From Mesorhizobium huakuii (GTDB lineage: Bacteria; Pseudomonadota; Alphaproteobacteria; Rhizobiales; Rhizobiaceae): a stretch of DNA of 64,000 bases. The notes under the pieces are model-generated. The model worked only from the letters and a program-made list of their open reading frames with translations, searched no databases and had not been told where the DNA came from. Location of the stretch: positions 5,638,001 through 5,702,000 of the forward strand of contig NZ_CP050296.1 of the NCBI RefSeq assembly GCF_014189455.1. The letters are read 5' to 3'. The translations under genes and the position numbers were made by a program. The stretch's first letter is position 1, and every line of letters begins with the position of its first letter. Of this stretch, positions 16,792 to 24,537 are shown one piece after another.

Positions 16792-16830
16792 AGCCCGTTG
16801 CCACGATGGGACAGGCAGCGGGCTTTTTTT
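16792..16830 (+). terminator. Terminator at the end of the structural operon
   Basis: AGCCCGTTGCC pairs with GGCAGCGGGCT across an 11-nt loop and is followed by seven T bases. It closes the rightward late operon. The 180 bases before it hold only the DnaA box and no convincing gene. Confidence 0.85.
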
Positions 16831-16899
16831 GAAGCGGCCGGCGATCAATGCCCTGAGGCTTAACCGAATTGCCTCCGAGGTCGAGTCCGGGAGGGAAGC

Positions 16900-17154
16900 A
16901 TGCAGGACCAGCGTTTCGATGAGCCGGTGCGGGTTGCGCTCGGCAGATCAAAGAACACGACTTTCAAGGTTGAGCGCGTCGCCCAGGCCGCGGACATCCT
17001 GCTAAACCGCTGGCCTGTGAAGACGGGCCGCTGTCACGTTGCCGCCCGCAAGGCATGCTTGGGCGTGCTCGAGGGGCTAAAAGAGGCCGGCTATGCCCGC
17101 GCCGCCTTCGTCAATGCGGCGATCGAGGCAGATATTCTTAGGGACCCGGATTGA
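16900..17154 (+). CDS. DUF982-type small protein
   Basis: 84 residues. The pattern (EPVRVALGRSKNTTFKVERVAQAADILLNRWPVKTG, then HVAARKACLGVLEG and ARAAFVNAAIEADIL) matches the DUF982 family, abundant in Rhizobiales chromosomes and plasmids. Its molecular role is unknown. GGGAGG precedes the ATG. Presence in the element suggests cargo picked up from rhizobial hosts. Confidence 0.75.
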   Translation: MQDQRFDEPVRVALGRSKNTTFKVERVAQAADILLNRWPVKTGRCHVAARKACLGVLEGLKEAGYARAAFVNAAIEADILRDPD

Positions 17155-17230
17155 TAGACCTTGCCGACGCCACCAATATCAGGAATATAATCCTCCCGTT
17201 GCGGCGATCCCCTCAAAACGGAGATCGCCA

Positions 17231-17479
17231 ATGGCCAGGTCAAAACCCTCAAAGCAGTTATCGCAGGCTGAAATCGAACGCTTTCTAGCAGCAGCGGAAG
17301 CGCTGCACCTAAGCATCGTCAAACCGTTCATATCCCCGTTCTGCGACCACTACAGGCAGACGCGTGTCTTGCATGAGGTGCTGTTGAAGGCCGTGCGGGA
17401 CGTCACCGGGGCGGAAGTCCCGTTCATCCGGTGGAAACACCACGGGACCGGTGCGACCCCCTTTAAGCTAATTGCGTGA
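17231..17479 (+). CDS. Hypothetical small protein
   Basis: 82 residues, helical N-terminal half (SQAEIERFLAAAEALHLSI) and a short basic C-terminus. The start ATG 17231 is preceded by GGAG, which lies in the 3' arm of a hairpin (GGCGATC with GATCGCC), so its translation could be structure-controlled. Not recognised. Confidence 0.55.
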   Translation: MARSKPSKQLSQAEIERFLAAAEALHLSIVKPFISPFCDHYRQTRVLHEVLLKAVRDVTGAEVPFIRWKHHGTGATPFKLIA

Positions 17480-17564
17480 TTGCTAATATACTAATATTCA
17501 ATCAGCGCGGGGGAATGCTCCCGCAGTGGCCGGTGTATCGGGGAGATTGTCCTGGTTAATGGCC

Positions 17565-17861
17565 TCAGCCATGATACGACCGGACGTTTTGATCAGAGCC
17601 GTGACGGAAATAGCTTGTGGCTCCCCGATCCCATTTCACCTTGGCATTGTGATAGGTGACTTCAACGACGGTCCCGCACTCCGTCCCACGAGTACGTATC
17701 ACGCGCTGCCCTAGCTTTAGAGCGGCGGGCCTATTGGATTCGGAGGATTTTGTCAGTAGCACAGGCCTTTCTCCCTTTGGGGGCGAAAGCACCTGAGTTG
17801 ACTTCCAAGCGCCCGTTTGCCGGATAAGGCGGGCGACTTGGGGATTGTACGCTTCCGACAA
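17565..17861 (-). CDS. Small protein with an SH3/KOW-like barrel
   Basis: 98 residues if it starts at TTG 17861, which lies in a 35-bp repeat. The convincing part is the C-terminal 55 residues (KLGQRVIRTRGTECGTVVEV, then VKWDRGATSYFRHG), a KOW/SH3-type barrel common in small Rhizobiales phage proteins. A shorter start is possible. Function is unknown. Confidence 0.5.
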   Translation of the reverse strand: MSEAYNPQVARLIRQTGAWKSTQVLSPPKGERPVLLTKSSESNRPAALKLGQRVIRTRGTECGTVVEVTYHNAKVKWDRGATSYFRHGSDQNVRSYHG

Positions 17862-17881
17862 TCTATTAGCGAGTCATTCCG
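17847..17881. repeat. 35-bp repeat, copy 1
   Basis: 33 of 35 bases equal those at 18406-18440. The copy covers the 5' end of the leftward gene ending at 17565. Confidence 0.8.
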
Positions 17882-17934
17882 CTGGGGGAACCCGTAACGG
17901 TAAGTTGCGTTGTGACGCCAAGGGACAACTTTTG

Positions 17935-18099
17935 ATGAGCGACGAGCAGCGCAAGCAGCCGACCGCAGCGGACGAACTTATCCGTAGGTTGGTCAAAGAG
18001 ACCGGGATAACCGAAGCGCAGGCTCGGGAGCTTGTCCTGTTCCTCGGCTACAACTGGTCATCGTTGGTGCGAGAAGCCCGGATGCTGAAGGAACCTTAG
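17935..18099 (+). CDS. 54-residue helical protein
   Basis: ATG 17935 follows AAGGGACAAC. The sequence is charged and helical, and its C-terminal part (TGITEAQARELVLFLGYNWSSL) resembles the C-terminal part of the DUF2934 protein at 19538-19894 (TGITGDQAQDLIDRLGDDRAAI), pointing to a shared small module. It converges on and overlaps the leftward gene at 18096. Confidence 0.55.
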   Translation: MSDEQRKQPTAADELIRRLVKETGITEAQARELVLFLGYNWSSLVREARMLKEP

Positions 18100-18323
18100 A
18101 ACGGGTGCGCGCCGTTTGGTTTCCAGTCCTTCACTACCCCGTCAAGAGCCATCTTGATATGGTCTGGGCTATCGATGCCACCAGTGAAAAGAGCGATCAG
18201 GCGCCGCGCCAGATGCTCGCGGGCTGGGTGTGTGCCTTCCATGCCAGCTTGCTCGCAATAATCGTCCAAAATCCTGGTGAGTGTTGCCAGCTGAATTTCG
18301 TCAGCCGTTCCGCGAATGGTCAT
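18096..18323 (-). CDS. Conserved hypothetical protein of Rhizobiales type
   Basis: 75 residues. LATLTRILDDYCEQAGMEGTHPAREHLARRLIALFTGG is a pattern seen in many small Rhizobiales proteins of unknown role (helical, no motif for catalysis). A copy of the 35-bp repeat lies 83 bp upstream of its ATG and may hold its promoter. The 3' end overlaps that of the rightward neighbour by 4 bp. Confidence 0.6.
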   Translation of the reverse strand: MTIRGTADEIQLATLTRILDDYCEQAGMEGTHPAREHLARRLIALFTGGIDSPDHIKMALDGVVKDWKPNGAHPF

Positions 18324-18405
18324 CTCGCATACTCCCTATTGGGCGAAAGCGTGATCGACTCTTTCAAGCGCTCTTTGCCATTGAAGACCGAGCGACAAAG
18401 GAAGG

Positions 18406-18440
18406 GTACGCTTCCGACAATCGGTTAGCGAGTCATTCCG
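18406..18440. repeat. 35-bp repeat, copy 2
   Basis: Differs from 17847-17881 at two adjacent bases. Placed 83 bp before the leftward gene at 18096-18323. Confidence 0.8.
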
Positions 18441-18532
18441 TTGTCTAGTTTGTCACACCCTTAATTTCTGATGTTTACCAGGGATGCCCTTCCGCAGCCT
18501 CATCCCAGCCCGCCGCCGTTCTTTTGAGGGCC

Positions 18533-18701
18533 TCAGCCCGCCAGCGCGCGACCGACAGCAATTCCAATTCCAATAGCAAGGCCTGTCGCGAGCTTGCCGC
18601 CGAGTTCAATGGCAATGGCGCCAACTACGCCGCGCCAATCCCTGCGGTGGGGCAGTGCCAGCGCCTTGGAGAGTTCATCGAAGGTACGGTCGTGTTTTCA
18701 T
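18533..18701 (-). pseudogene. Short membrane peptide, frame broken (holin-like)
   Basis: On the minus strand ATG 18701 has AGGAT upstream, but four A bases at 18695-18698 throw the frame. With three A bases a 55-residue peptide results: a charged start (HDRTFDELSKAL), WRGVVGAIAIELGGKL, and a Gly/Ile/Ala-rich membrane segment (ATGLAIGIGIAVGRALAG). It could be a small membrane protein of the phage. The call depends on one base. Confidence 0.35.
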
Positions 18702-18733
18702 GGTGTCATCCTGCCGTTGGCCAGATGACGTAT

Positions 18734-18906
18734 TGATCCACAAAATAACGGTAGAGTCCACATGGATTCTCCCAAATACATTTAGGCGTTTTCGCATATT
18801 CAATCCTGATACTTAAGGCGAAAACGCCTTGGAGCGAAGTTGTGTAAACGCCTTGTTTCTTGGACAAAAAATGTGAAAACGCCTAGTTGCTAGGCGAAAG
18901 CGCCTT
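18734..18906. repeat. Iteron cluster, candidate replication origin of the element
   Basis: Five GAAAACGCCT-type units: reverse copy 18783-18800, palindrome AAGGCGAAAACGCCTT 18815-18830, forward 18841-18854, forward 18871-18885, and palindrome AGGCGAAAGCGCCT 18892-18905. A DnaA-box-like TGATCCACA lies at 18734-18742 and the surroundings are AT richer than the rest. The same unit occurs once before alpA at 4093. No gene of note lies in 18702-19165. Confidence 0.6.
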
Positions 18907-19090
18907 GCCGAGTGGATAGCGAAAATAAATATTGTGAAGGTTCTTGCAACCGGTCCGATTCTCGGCCATGCTTTTAGACAAGGGTAAGGGGTTAACTGCA
19001 AAAAAAGGTCGAAACGGCGCGGACCAAGATCGTCTTGGCCGGGGTGGCAAGCCATGTCCAAGGCTAAGCGCCTAAAAGCTTGCCAGCGAT

Positions 19091-19157
19091 CTCCAGTCGC
19101 CTCTCTCCCCCGGCAGCCGGGCCATCCGGCGTGGGGCCTGGAGAGGCCAAACTGGAG
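19091..19157 (+). promoter_or_regulatory. Structured leader of the gene at 19166
   Basis: CTCCAGT (19091-19097) pairs with ACTGGAG (19151-19157), and CCTCTC (19100-19105) with GAGAGG (19141-19146), enclosing a GC-rich arm with CCGG repeats. The stem ends nine bases before the ATG and includes the likely ribosome-binding GGAG, so it may control translation. Confidence 0.4.
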
Positions 19158-19165
19158 AACTGAGA

Positions 19166-19492
19166 ATGACCGTTTTAGATGAAGGTCAGGAATTTCACTC
19201 GAGTAGCAGCGCGGCTAACGCCGAACAGCCGCCAACCACCTGGCGCTTCAAGCTAGGCCAGTGCATCTCCCACAAAGACCAAATCTTACCGTCGCTTGTT
19301 ATGGGGCGGGTTAAGACCAGCAAAGGGCGCGAGGTGTACGGCCTGCGCTCTTTTATGAACGTGGATCCGAACCGCGACAGGATGATACTGGGTGACAGCC
19401 TGGTGGACGTCGTACCGGGCAGCGAGCCGTGCTTAGAGTGCTTGCTGCATCAGACGGCGTTGTGTCCTGCATGTTGGCTGGCCGACGCCTAA
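19166..19492 (+). CDS. Hypothetical element protein, Cys-rich C-terminus
   Basis: 108 residues. The middle (FKLGQCISHKDQILPSLVMGRVKTSKGREVYGLRSF) looks like a small beta barrel, and the C-terminus holds four cysteines (CLECLLHQTALCPACW) that could bind zinc or an iron-sulfur centre. Not recognised. It is followed by a strong bidirectional terminator. Confidence 0.65.
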   Translation: MTVLDEGQEFHSSSSAANAEQPPTTWRFKLGQCISHKDQILPSLVMGRVKTSKGREVYGLRSFMNVDPNRDRMILGDSLVDVVPGSEPCLECLLHQTALCPACWLADA

Positions 19493-19515
19493 CCGCTCCC
19501 ACATCACAACGACAG

Positions 19516-19543
19516 AACCCCGCCTAGTGCGGGGTTTCTATTT
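19516..19543. terminator. Terminator between convergent genes
   Basis: AACCCCGC pairs with GCGGGGTT across CTAGT, followed by TCTATTT. It lies between the rightward gene ending at 19492 and the leftward DUF2934 gene. Confidence 0.8.
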
Positions 19544-19894
19544 GCTGAAATTCTGCTGCCCAGCGGCCAAGCTCCGCGCCGCATCCTCTATTGCCGCCCG
19601 GTCATCGCCCAGCCGGTCTATAAGGTCTTGTGCCTGATCGCCGGTGATGCCGGTTCGCATCGCCAGGGCCTCGACGGTCATGACGTCAGAAATGGAGGTC
19701 TCGCCGCGGCGCGGCTTCTTTGCCTTGCTCGATAACGCGGTAGTGGTGCCTTGGCGGGCCTCCAGTGCAGCCTCGCGCTCGATTTCAGCCTCAGCTTGGT
19801 GCCAATGTTTCTCCGGATCGCCATGCACGCCGCCTTCGCGCTCCCAAATTTCGTATGCGCGTCGCTGAATTGCTTCGTCCCGTTCGTCGTCCAT
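19538..19894 (-). CDS. DUF2934 protein
   Basis: 118 residues from ATG 19894. The N-terminus (DEAIQRRAYEIWEREGGVHGDPEKHWHQAEAEI) is the DUF2934 signature, common in Rhizobiales. A Lys/Arg linker (SSKAKKPRRGE) precedes a helical C-terminal module that resembles the 54-residue protein at 17935. The function of the family is unknown. Confidence 0.75.
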   Translation of the reverse strand: MDDERDEAIQRRAYEIWEREGGVHGDPEKHWHQAEAEIEREAALEARQGTTTALSSKAKKPRRGETSISDVMTVEALAMRTGITGDQAQDLIDRLGDDRAAIEDAARSLAAGQQNFSK

Positions 19895-19984
19895 GGTGAT
19901 GCTCCGTGTTGATATCAACCAACGCTGAGCGCGACGGAATGATCCAGCACGGAATGGGTGATTTTTCTTGTATGGCCCCACCAC

Positions 19985-20021
19985 GAAAAAACCCGCTGCC
20001 GGGAGGGGTTGGCAGCGGGTT
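19985..20021 (-). terminator. Leftward terminator in the right arm
   Basis: AACCCGCTGCC and GGCAGCGGGTT form an 11-bp perfect stem with a 10-nt loop. Read leftward it ends in TTTTTT. It may stop transcription that runs from the tRNA-Pro promoter into the element. Confidence 0.65.
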
Positions 20022-20382
20022 GATTTCAAGCTCGCGGGGGGAGCTTGGTTCGCGCCATCGCTTGGGGGGGGTTGATGGCCGACAGCTAATAAAGTATCGG
20101 CTGCAATGACGCGCTGCAATTGTACGAGGGTATTGCCGCCCTAAGCGAAGGTGCTACGGGCATACGTCGCGCGGTAGGCGTGACGGCGAATAAGGGTACG
20201 AGGCCCGACGTCCGCATGAGGGACAAACAAATGCTCCGCCGTCACGAGACTCAACCTATCGGACTAGGGAAGGTTCCGAGGCTGCTGGAGCGACTGCTCT
20301 GGGCCTCGCGAGGCTCGCTGGCTACAATGTGGCTAGAAATTTTATAGCCACCTCTGGGGGAAACGGCTAAGCCTTTGTTTTT
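20022..20382. other. Gene-free right end of the element
   Basis: No reliable coding frame is visible in this 361-bp stretch. It holds the right-hand arm motifs (20318-20337 and 20340-20351) shared with the left end. Confidence 0.5.
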
Positions 20383-20461
<79 letters not shown>

Positions 20462-20515
20462 GACCGGTCGCGATGTATCGTGATAACCCCGCCCGGGTCA
20501 ACCGAAATTCGGTGT

Positions 20516-21775
20516 TTATCGCGCGATCGCCGATACGCCCGGAAATGCCGGCCGCAACAGCCGCTGATGGCGGTATTCCAGCGCGATGGCACCCCAGATC
20601 AGGCCGAGCAGCAGATACATATGGCGCCAGTGATCGATGTCGATGAAGGTGCCGAGCCCGATATTGCCGATGAAGGCGACATAGGCGCACAGGAGATAGG
20701 GCTGCCACGGCCGGTCGCGCAGCAGGATGCGGAACCCGGCCACTATGGTCCAGGCGACCAGCGTCAGGAACGACACGAAGCCGAGCCAGCCATAGTCCAT
20801 CAGCATTTTCAGCCAGATGTCGTGCGTGTCCTCGCCGAACATCTTGCCGAAGACCAGCGGCCCGATGCCAAACGGACGCTCCATCGCCATCTGGAAGCCG
20901 ATTCCGTAGCGGGCGAAGCGGCCGAGGCGGGCGGTGTCATAGCTCTGTTCGAGATGCGCGCGGCTGGAGAACATCTCCGACACGCCGGGCAGTTGCAGGA
21001 TGACGATGATGGCGATCGTCAGCAGTGACAGCGCGGCGATGGTCATGATCACCACGCGCAGCCGGAACTTGCCGCTGGCGCTCTGCAGGAACAGGCAGCC
21101 GGTGAGCAGCACGGCAGAGACGGCGAACATGCCCCAGGCGCCGCGCGAGAAAGAGAAGAAGATGCCCAATGTGATGATCAGCAGCGGCACCGCCAGCAAC
21201 GGCATGCGCGAGACCGAACCGGTCAGGATCAGATAGAGCAGATAGATGCCGGGCAGCACCAGAAACGGCCCGAAAACGTTCGGGTCCTGGAAGGCACCAG
21301 CGGCGCGATCGTATTTGGTGAACATCTCGGCGCCGGGGAAGGCATGGAAATAGCCTGCTATGCCGAGCAGCGAGGTCGCCACCGCCGAGACGACATAGGC
21401 ATTGAAGATCAGCCGGTAGAGGCCTGGCTGTGTGGCGGTGACGGAGGCGAAGAACACCGCGCTGAAGGCAAGAAACAGCGACACGGAGAGATAGAGCGGC
21501 GTGAAGGCGAGGTCCGCCATCTGCGTCATCGAAATCATGCCGCCGATGTTCATCGTCACCAGCAGCACCAGCAGCGGCATGGCCGCGCGGGAAATCCGCA
21601 AGCCGAAGAGCGCCCAGATGGCGATCAGCCCGGCCATGTAGATTTCGTAAGGCGCCGGCTCGCTGATGACGAAGCCGGACAGAAGGATACCGACCACCAC
21701 CGCAGCGGAAGAAATCAGCGCGATCAGCTTGGCGTTGACCGCGGCTCGCGGCAGCTCATGGGAAATCGCGCTCAA
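20516..21775 (-). CDS. O-antigen ligase/polymerase-like membrane protein (Wzy type)
   Basis: 419 residues if started at TTG 21775, whose TTGA overlaps the stop of the upstream glucosyl-phosphotransferase gene. About ten to twelve membrane segments are visible (for example LIALISSAAVVVGILLSGFVI, YIWALFGL-like blocks and MPLLAVPLLIITLGIFF). The Wzy_C-type region FSFSRGAWG and the large periplasmic loop (FARYGIGFQMAMERPFGIGP) match O-antigen ligase family members. In this locus it would polymerise lipid-linked exopolysaccharide repeat units. The reading frame is open further upstream, but only as a shadow of the neighbouring gene. Confidence 0.8.
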   Translation of the reverse strand: MSAISHELPRAAVNAKLIALISSAAVVVGILLSGFVISEPAPYEIYMAGLIAIWALFGLRISRAAMPLLVLLVTMNIGGMISMTQMADLAFTPLYLSVSLFLAFSAVFFASVTATQPGLYRLIFNAYVVSAVATSLLGIAGYFHAFPGAEMFTKYDRAAGAFQDPNVFGPFLVLPGIYLLYLILTGSVSRMPLLAVPLLIITLGIFFSFSRGAWGMFAVSAVLLTGCLFLQSASGKFRLRVVIMTIAALSLLTIAIIVILQLPGVSEMFSSRAHLEQSYDTARLGRFARYGIGFQMAMERPFGIGPLVFGKMFGEDTHDIWLKMLMDYGWLGFVSFLTLVAWTIVAGFRILLRDRPWQPYLLCAYVAFIGNIGLGTFIDIDHWRHMYLLLGLIWGAIALEYRHQRLLRPAFPGVSAIAR

Positions 21776-23307
21776 TAGGCGTTTTCCGTGTTGAGCAGCC
21801 GGACCGGCGTCAGGAACAGGATTCTGAGATCGAACAGCAGCGACCAGTTCTCGATGTAGTAGAGGTCGTACTCTGTCCGCATGCGGATCTTCTCGTTGGT
21901 GTCCATCTCGCCGCGCCAGCCATTGATCTGCGCCCAGCCGGTGACGCCGGGCTTGACCTTGTGGCGGGCGAAATAGCCGTCGACCACCTCGTTGTAGAGG
22001 AGGTTGTGCGATTGCGCGGCAATCGCGTGCGGACGCGGGCCGATCAGCGACAGCGAGCCCAGCAGCGAATTGACGAACTGCGGCAGTTCGTCGATCGACG
22101 TCTTGCGGATGAAGCGGCCGACGCGGGTGACGCGCGGATCGTTCTTGGTCACCGTCTGCTTGGCGGTCGGATCCGACCGGTCGGTGTACATCGAGCGGAA
22201 CTTGTAGACCTCGATGATCTCGTTGTTGAAGCCGTGCCGCTTCTGCTTGAACAGCACCGGTCCCTTGCTGTCGAGTTTTATGGCGATCGCGGTCGCCAGC
22301 ATCACCGGCGAGAAGACGATGATGCCGATCAGCGAGAAGATTATGTCGAAGGCGCGCTTGGCGACCGAATCCCAGTCGTTGATCGGCTTGTCGAATATGT
22401 CGAGCATCGGCACCGAGCCGATGAAGGAATAGGCGCGCGGGCGAAACTGCAGCGCGTTGGAATGCGCCGAAAGCCGGATATCGACCGGCAGCACCCACAG
22501 CTTCTTCAACAGCTGCAGCACACGCGTTTCGGCGGTCAACGGCAGCGATACGATCAGCATGTCGATGCGGGCGATGCGGGCGAATTCGATCAGTTCCGAA
22601 ATGGTGCCGAGCTTGGGATAGCCGGCGACGATCGGCGGCGAGCGCTTGTCTGAGCGGTCATCGAAGATGCCGCAGATGCGGATGTCGTTGTAAGGCTGCT
22701 TCTCGACCGAGCGGATCAGGACTTCCGCCGCCTTGCCGCCGCCGACGATGACGGCGCGCCGCTCCATGCGTCCATCGCGTGCCCAGCGCCGGATCAGTCT
22801 CGACATCACCAGCCTGAGGCCGAAGAGGAGGACGAAGCCGACGACGAACCAGGTGCCGAACAAAAGCCGCGAATAGTCTTCCGACATCTTCATGGCAAAG
22901 GCCGTCAACGCCATCAGCGCGAAGGCGCCGGCCCAGGCCAACAGGATCCGGCCAAAGTTGGCGATCGGCCGCATCAGGGAGACGACCTGGTAACAGTCGG
23001 TGACATCGAGCAGCACCACGGCGAGGAACGACGCGGCGGCCATCGTCACCGGATATTGCCAGGCGAGGTAATTGAAGAACCCGACAAAGTAGAAATAGAC
23101 GCAGAGCCCCGAAAGGAACAGCACCCCGAATTCGATCATGCGCAGGACGCCGCTGACCATGATCGGCGACATCGTATCGCGCCGGTATTGCGACGCGACC
23201 TGCCGGGCAACGTCGTTCATGCCGCCGGGCGCATCGCCATCGGCCGGGCCGTCGAATTTACGCACCGCTTCGGGTGAAAAGCGGTGCGCGGGATCGATCT
23301 CATTCAT
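21772..23307 (-). CDS. Undecaprenyl-phosphate sugar phosphotransferase (WcaJ/ExoY type)
   Basis: 511 residues from ATG 23307. Four to five membrane helices at about 55-180, then a CoA-binding_3-like domain (RRAVIVGGGKAAEVLIRSVE), and a C-terminal bacterial sugar transferase domain with a membrane helix (AFDIIFSLIGIIVFSP), VLFKQKRHGFNN, YKFRSMYTD and the motifs TSIDELPQ and LIGPRPH. It starts assembly of the repeat unit on undecaprenyl phosphate at the inner membrane, probably with glucose. It overlaps the polymerase gene by 4 bp. Confidence 0.9.
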   Translation of the reverse strand: MNEIDPAHRFSPEAVRKFDGPADGDAPGGMNDVARQVASQYRRDTMSPIMVSGVLRMIEFGVLFLSGLCVYFYFVGFFNYLAWQYPVTMAAASFLAVVLLDVTDCYQVVSLMRPIANFGRILLAWAGAFALMALTAFAMKMSEDYSRLLFGTWFVVGFVLLFGLRLVMSRLIRRWARDGRMERRAVIVGGGKAAEVLIRSVEKQPYNDIRICGIFDDRSDKRSPPIVAGYPKLGTISELIEFARIARIDMLIVSLPLTAETRVLQLLKKLWVLPVDIRLSAHSNALQFRPRAYSFIGSVPMLDIFDKPINDWDSVAKRAFDIIFSLIGIIVFSPVMLATAIAIKLDSKGPVLFKQKRHGFNNEIIEVYKFRSMYTDRSDPTAKQTVTKNDPRVTRVGRFIRKTSIDELPQFVNSLLGSLSLIGPRPHAIAAQSHNLLYNEVVDGYFARHKVKPGVTGWAQINGWRGEMDTNEKIRMRTEYDLYYIENWSLLFDLRILFLTPVRLLNTENAY

Positions 23308-23396
23308 GGAACAGTCCGCAAGCTTCCCCAGGGTGATTAGCAAAAGAGAGCTAAGAAACCCTTGAAACAACGCATGGCTTTGGAAAGGCCTGGGCG

Positions 23397-24527
23397 TTAC
23401 CTGTCGAGCGCGGCGAAATAGGCCTTCTCGATTTCGGCGGCCATGACGTCGGCGCCGAAGCGCGCCCTGAGGCCGGCGCCATCGGGCATCAGCCTGCCAT
23501 AGGCGGCAAGGTCGGCCAGCGCCTCGCTCATCTTGTCGGCGAGTTCGAGCGGATCGGGCCGGATCAAGGCAAGGGAGTCGGAACCGAAGATCTCCGGTAT
23601 GCCGCCGACGGCGGTGGCGATCATCGGTCTCGCCGCGGCAAGTGTCTCCAGCACGATATAGGGCATGGCTTCCGCGCGGGAGGGAACGACGACGAGCGCC
23701 GCCAGCGCGAAGGCCTCCCTGGCCGGCATGGGCGGCAGGAAGCGGACATGGGCTTGAAGCCCCAGGCGCTCCACTTGCGCGTGGTAGCGCGGCAGGTCGT
23801 CACCATCGCCGACCATCACCGCGGTCAGCGCGCGGCCAAGCCGGGGACCGGCGGCGGCCAGGGCGTCGATGAAGATGTCGGGTCCCTTCAGGTCCCGCAT
23901 CATGCCGATATAGAGCAGATCCGCTGCGTCCGGTGTGATGAGTACCGGCTCGAATTCGGCGGCGCGCAGTCCGTTGTAGACCAGCATGTTGGGGATCGGC
24001 GGCTCGCCCACCTTCCTGCGATAGGCCCGCCGCTCGTAGTCCGAGACGAACAGCAGGCAATCGGTGAAGCGCGCCATGGAGCGCTCCAGCGCGAAGAACA
24101 GCTTCCCCGTGGCTGTCGTTTCGTCATAGTGGAGGGAGCCGCCATGCGGCGAATAAAGGCGGGCTACGCGAGACCTTGATACCCGCAACAATGAGCCGAA
24201 CAGACGGGCATAGGCGCCACCCTTGGCGCCGTGCCCGTGCAACACGTCCGGCCGCAATTCCTTGATGATCCTGTAGGTGCGCCGGGCCGAGGCGAGATCG
24301 CCCGGGCCGACATGGCGCTGCATTGGCGTGCGATGGATGCCGAGCGCCAGCATGTCCTTCATCTGCTCGAACAGGTGCTCCTCGAATTCGCCGCCGGTGG
24401 TCGAGTCGCAGACGATGCCCACCACATGGCCGGCGGCGACCTGCGCTTCGGTCAGGTCGCGCACATGCCGGAAAATTCCTCCGACGGGTGAACGAAAGCA
24501 GTGGACGATCCTGAGCTTGTCCGCCAC
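23397..24527 (-). CDS. Glycosyltransferase family 4
   Basis: 376 residues with a two-domain GT-B layout. The N-terminus has CFRSPVGGIFRHVRDL, LHGHGAKGGAYARLFG and an acceptor-side Rossmann domain. The C-terminal GT1-type domain contains LYIGMMRDLKGPDIFIDALA, MVGDGDDLPRYHAQVERLGL and the E-x7-E region PSRAEAMPYIVLETLAA. It would add a sugar to the lipid-linked exopolysaccharide unit. It lies 11 bp from the export lipoprotein gene. Confidence 0.88.
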   Translation of the reverse strand: MADKLRIVHCFRSPVGGIFRHVRDLTEAQVAAGHVVGIVCDSTTGGEFEEHLFEQMKDMLALGIHRTPMQRHVGPGDLASARRTYRIIKELRPDVLHGHGAKGGAYARLFGSLLRVSRSRVARLYSPHGGSLHYDETTATGKLFFALERSMARFTDCLLFVSDYERRAYRRKVGEPPIPNMLVYNGLRAAEFEPVLITPDAADLLYIGMMRDLKGPDIFIDALAAAGPRLGRALTAVMVGDGDDLPRYHAQVERLGLQAHVRFLPPMPAREAFALAALVVVPSRAEAMPYIVLETLAAARPMIATAVGGIPEIFGSDSLALIRPDPLELADKMSEALADLAAYGRLMPDGAGLRARFGADVMAAEIEKAYFAALDR

Positions 24528-24537
24528 GTGGTGTCTG

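Noticed and set aside
20120..20347. A 75-codon frame near the right end of the element
   Set aside because: No ribosome-binding site, and it runs through the arm motifs and has no family pattern.
20516..22498. A 660-codon leftward frame as a single protein
   Set aside because: Codons before 21775 are an out-of-frame copy of the sugar phosphotransferase gene. The membrane protein begins at the TTGA overlap.
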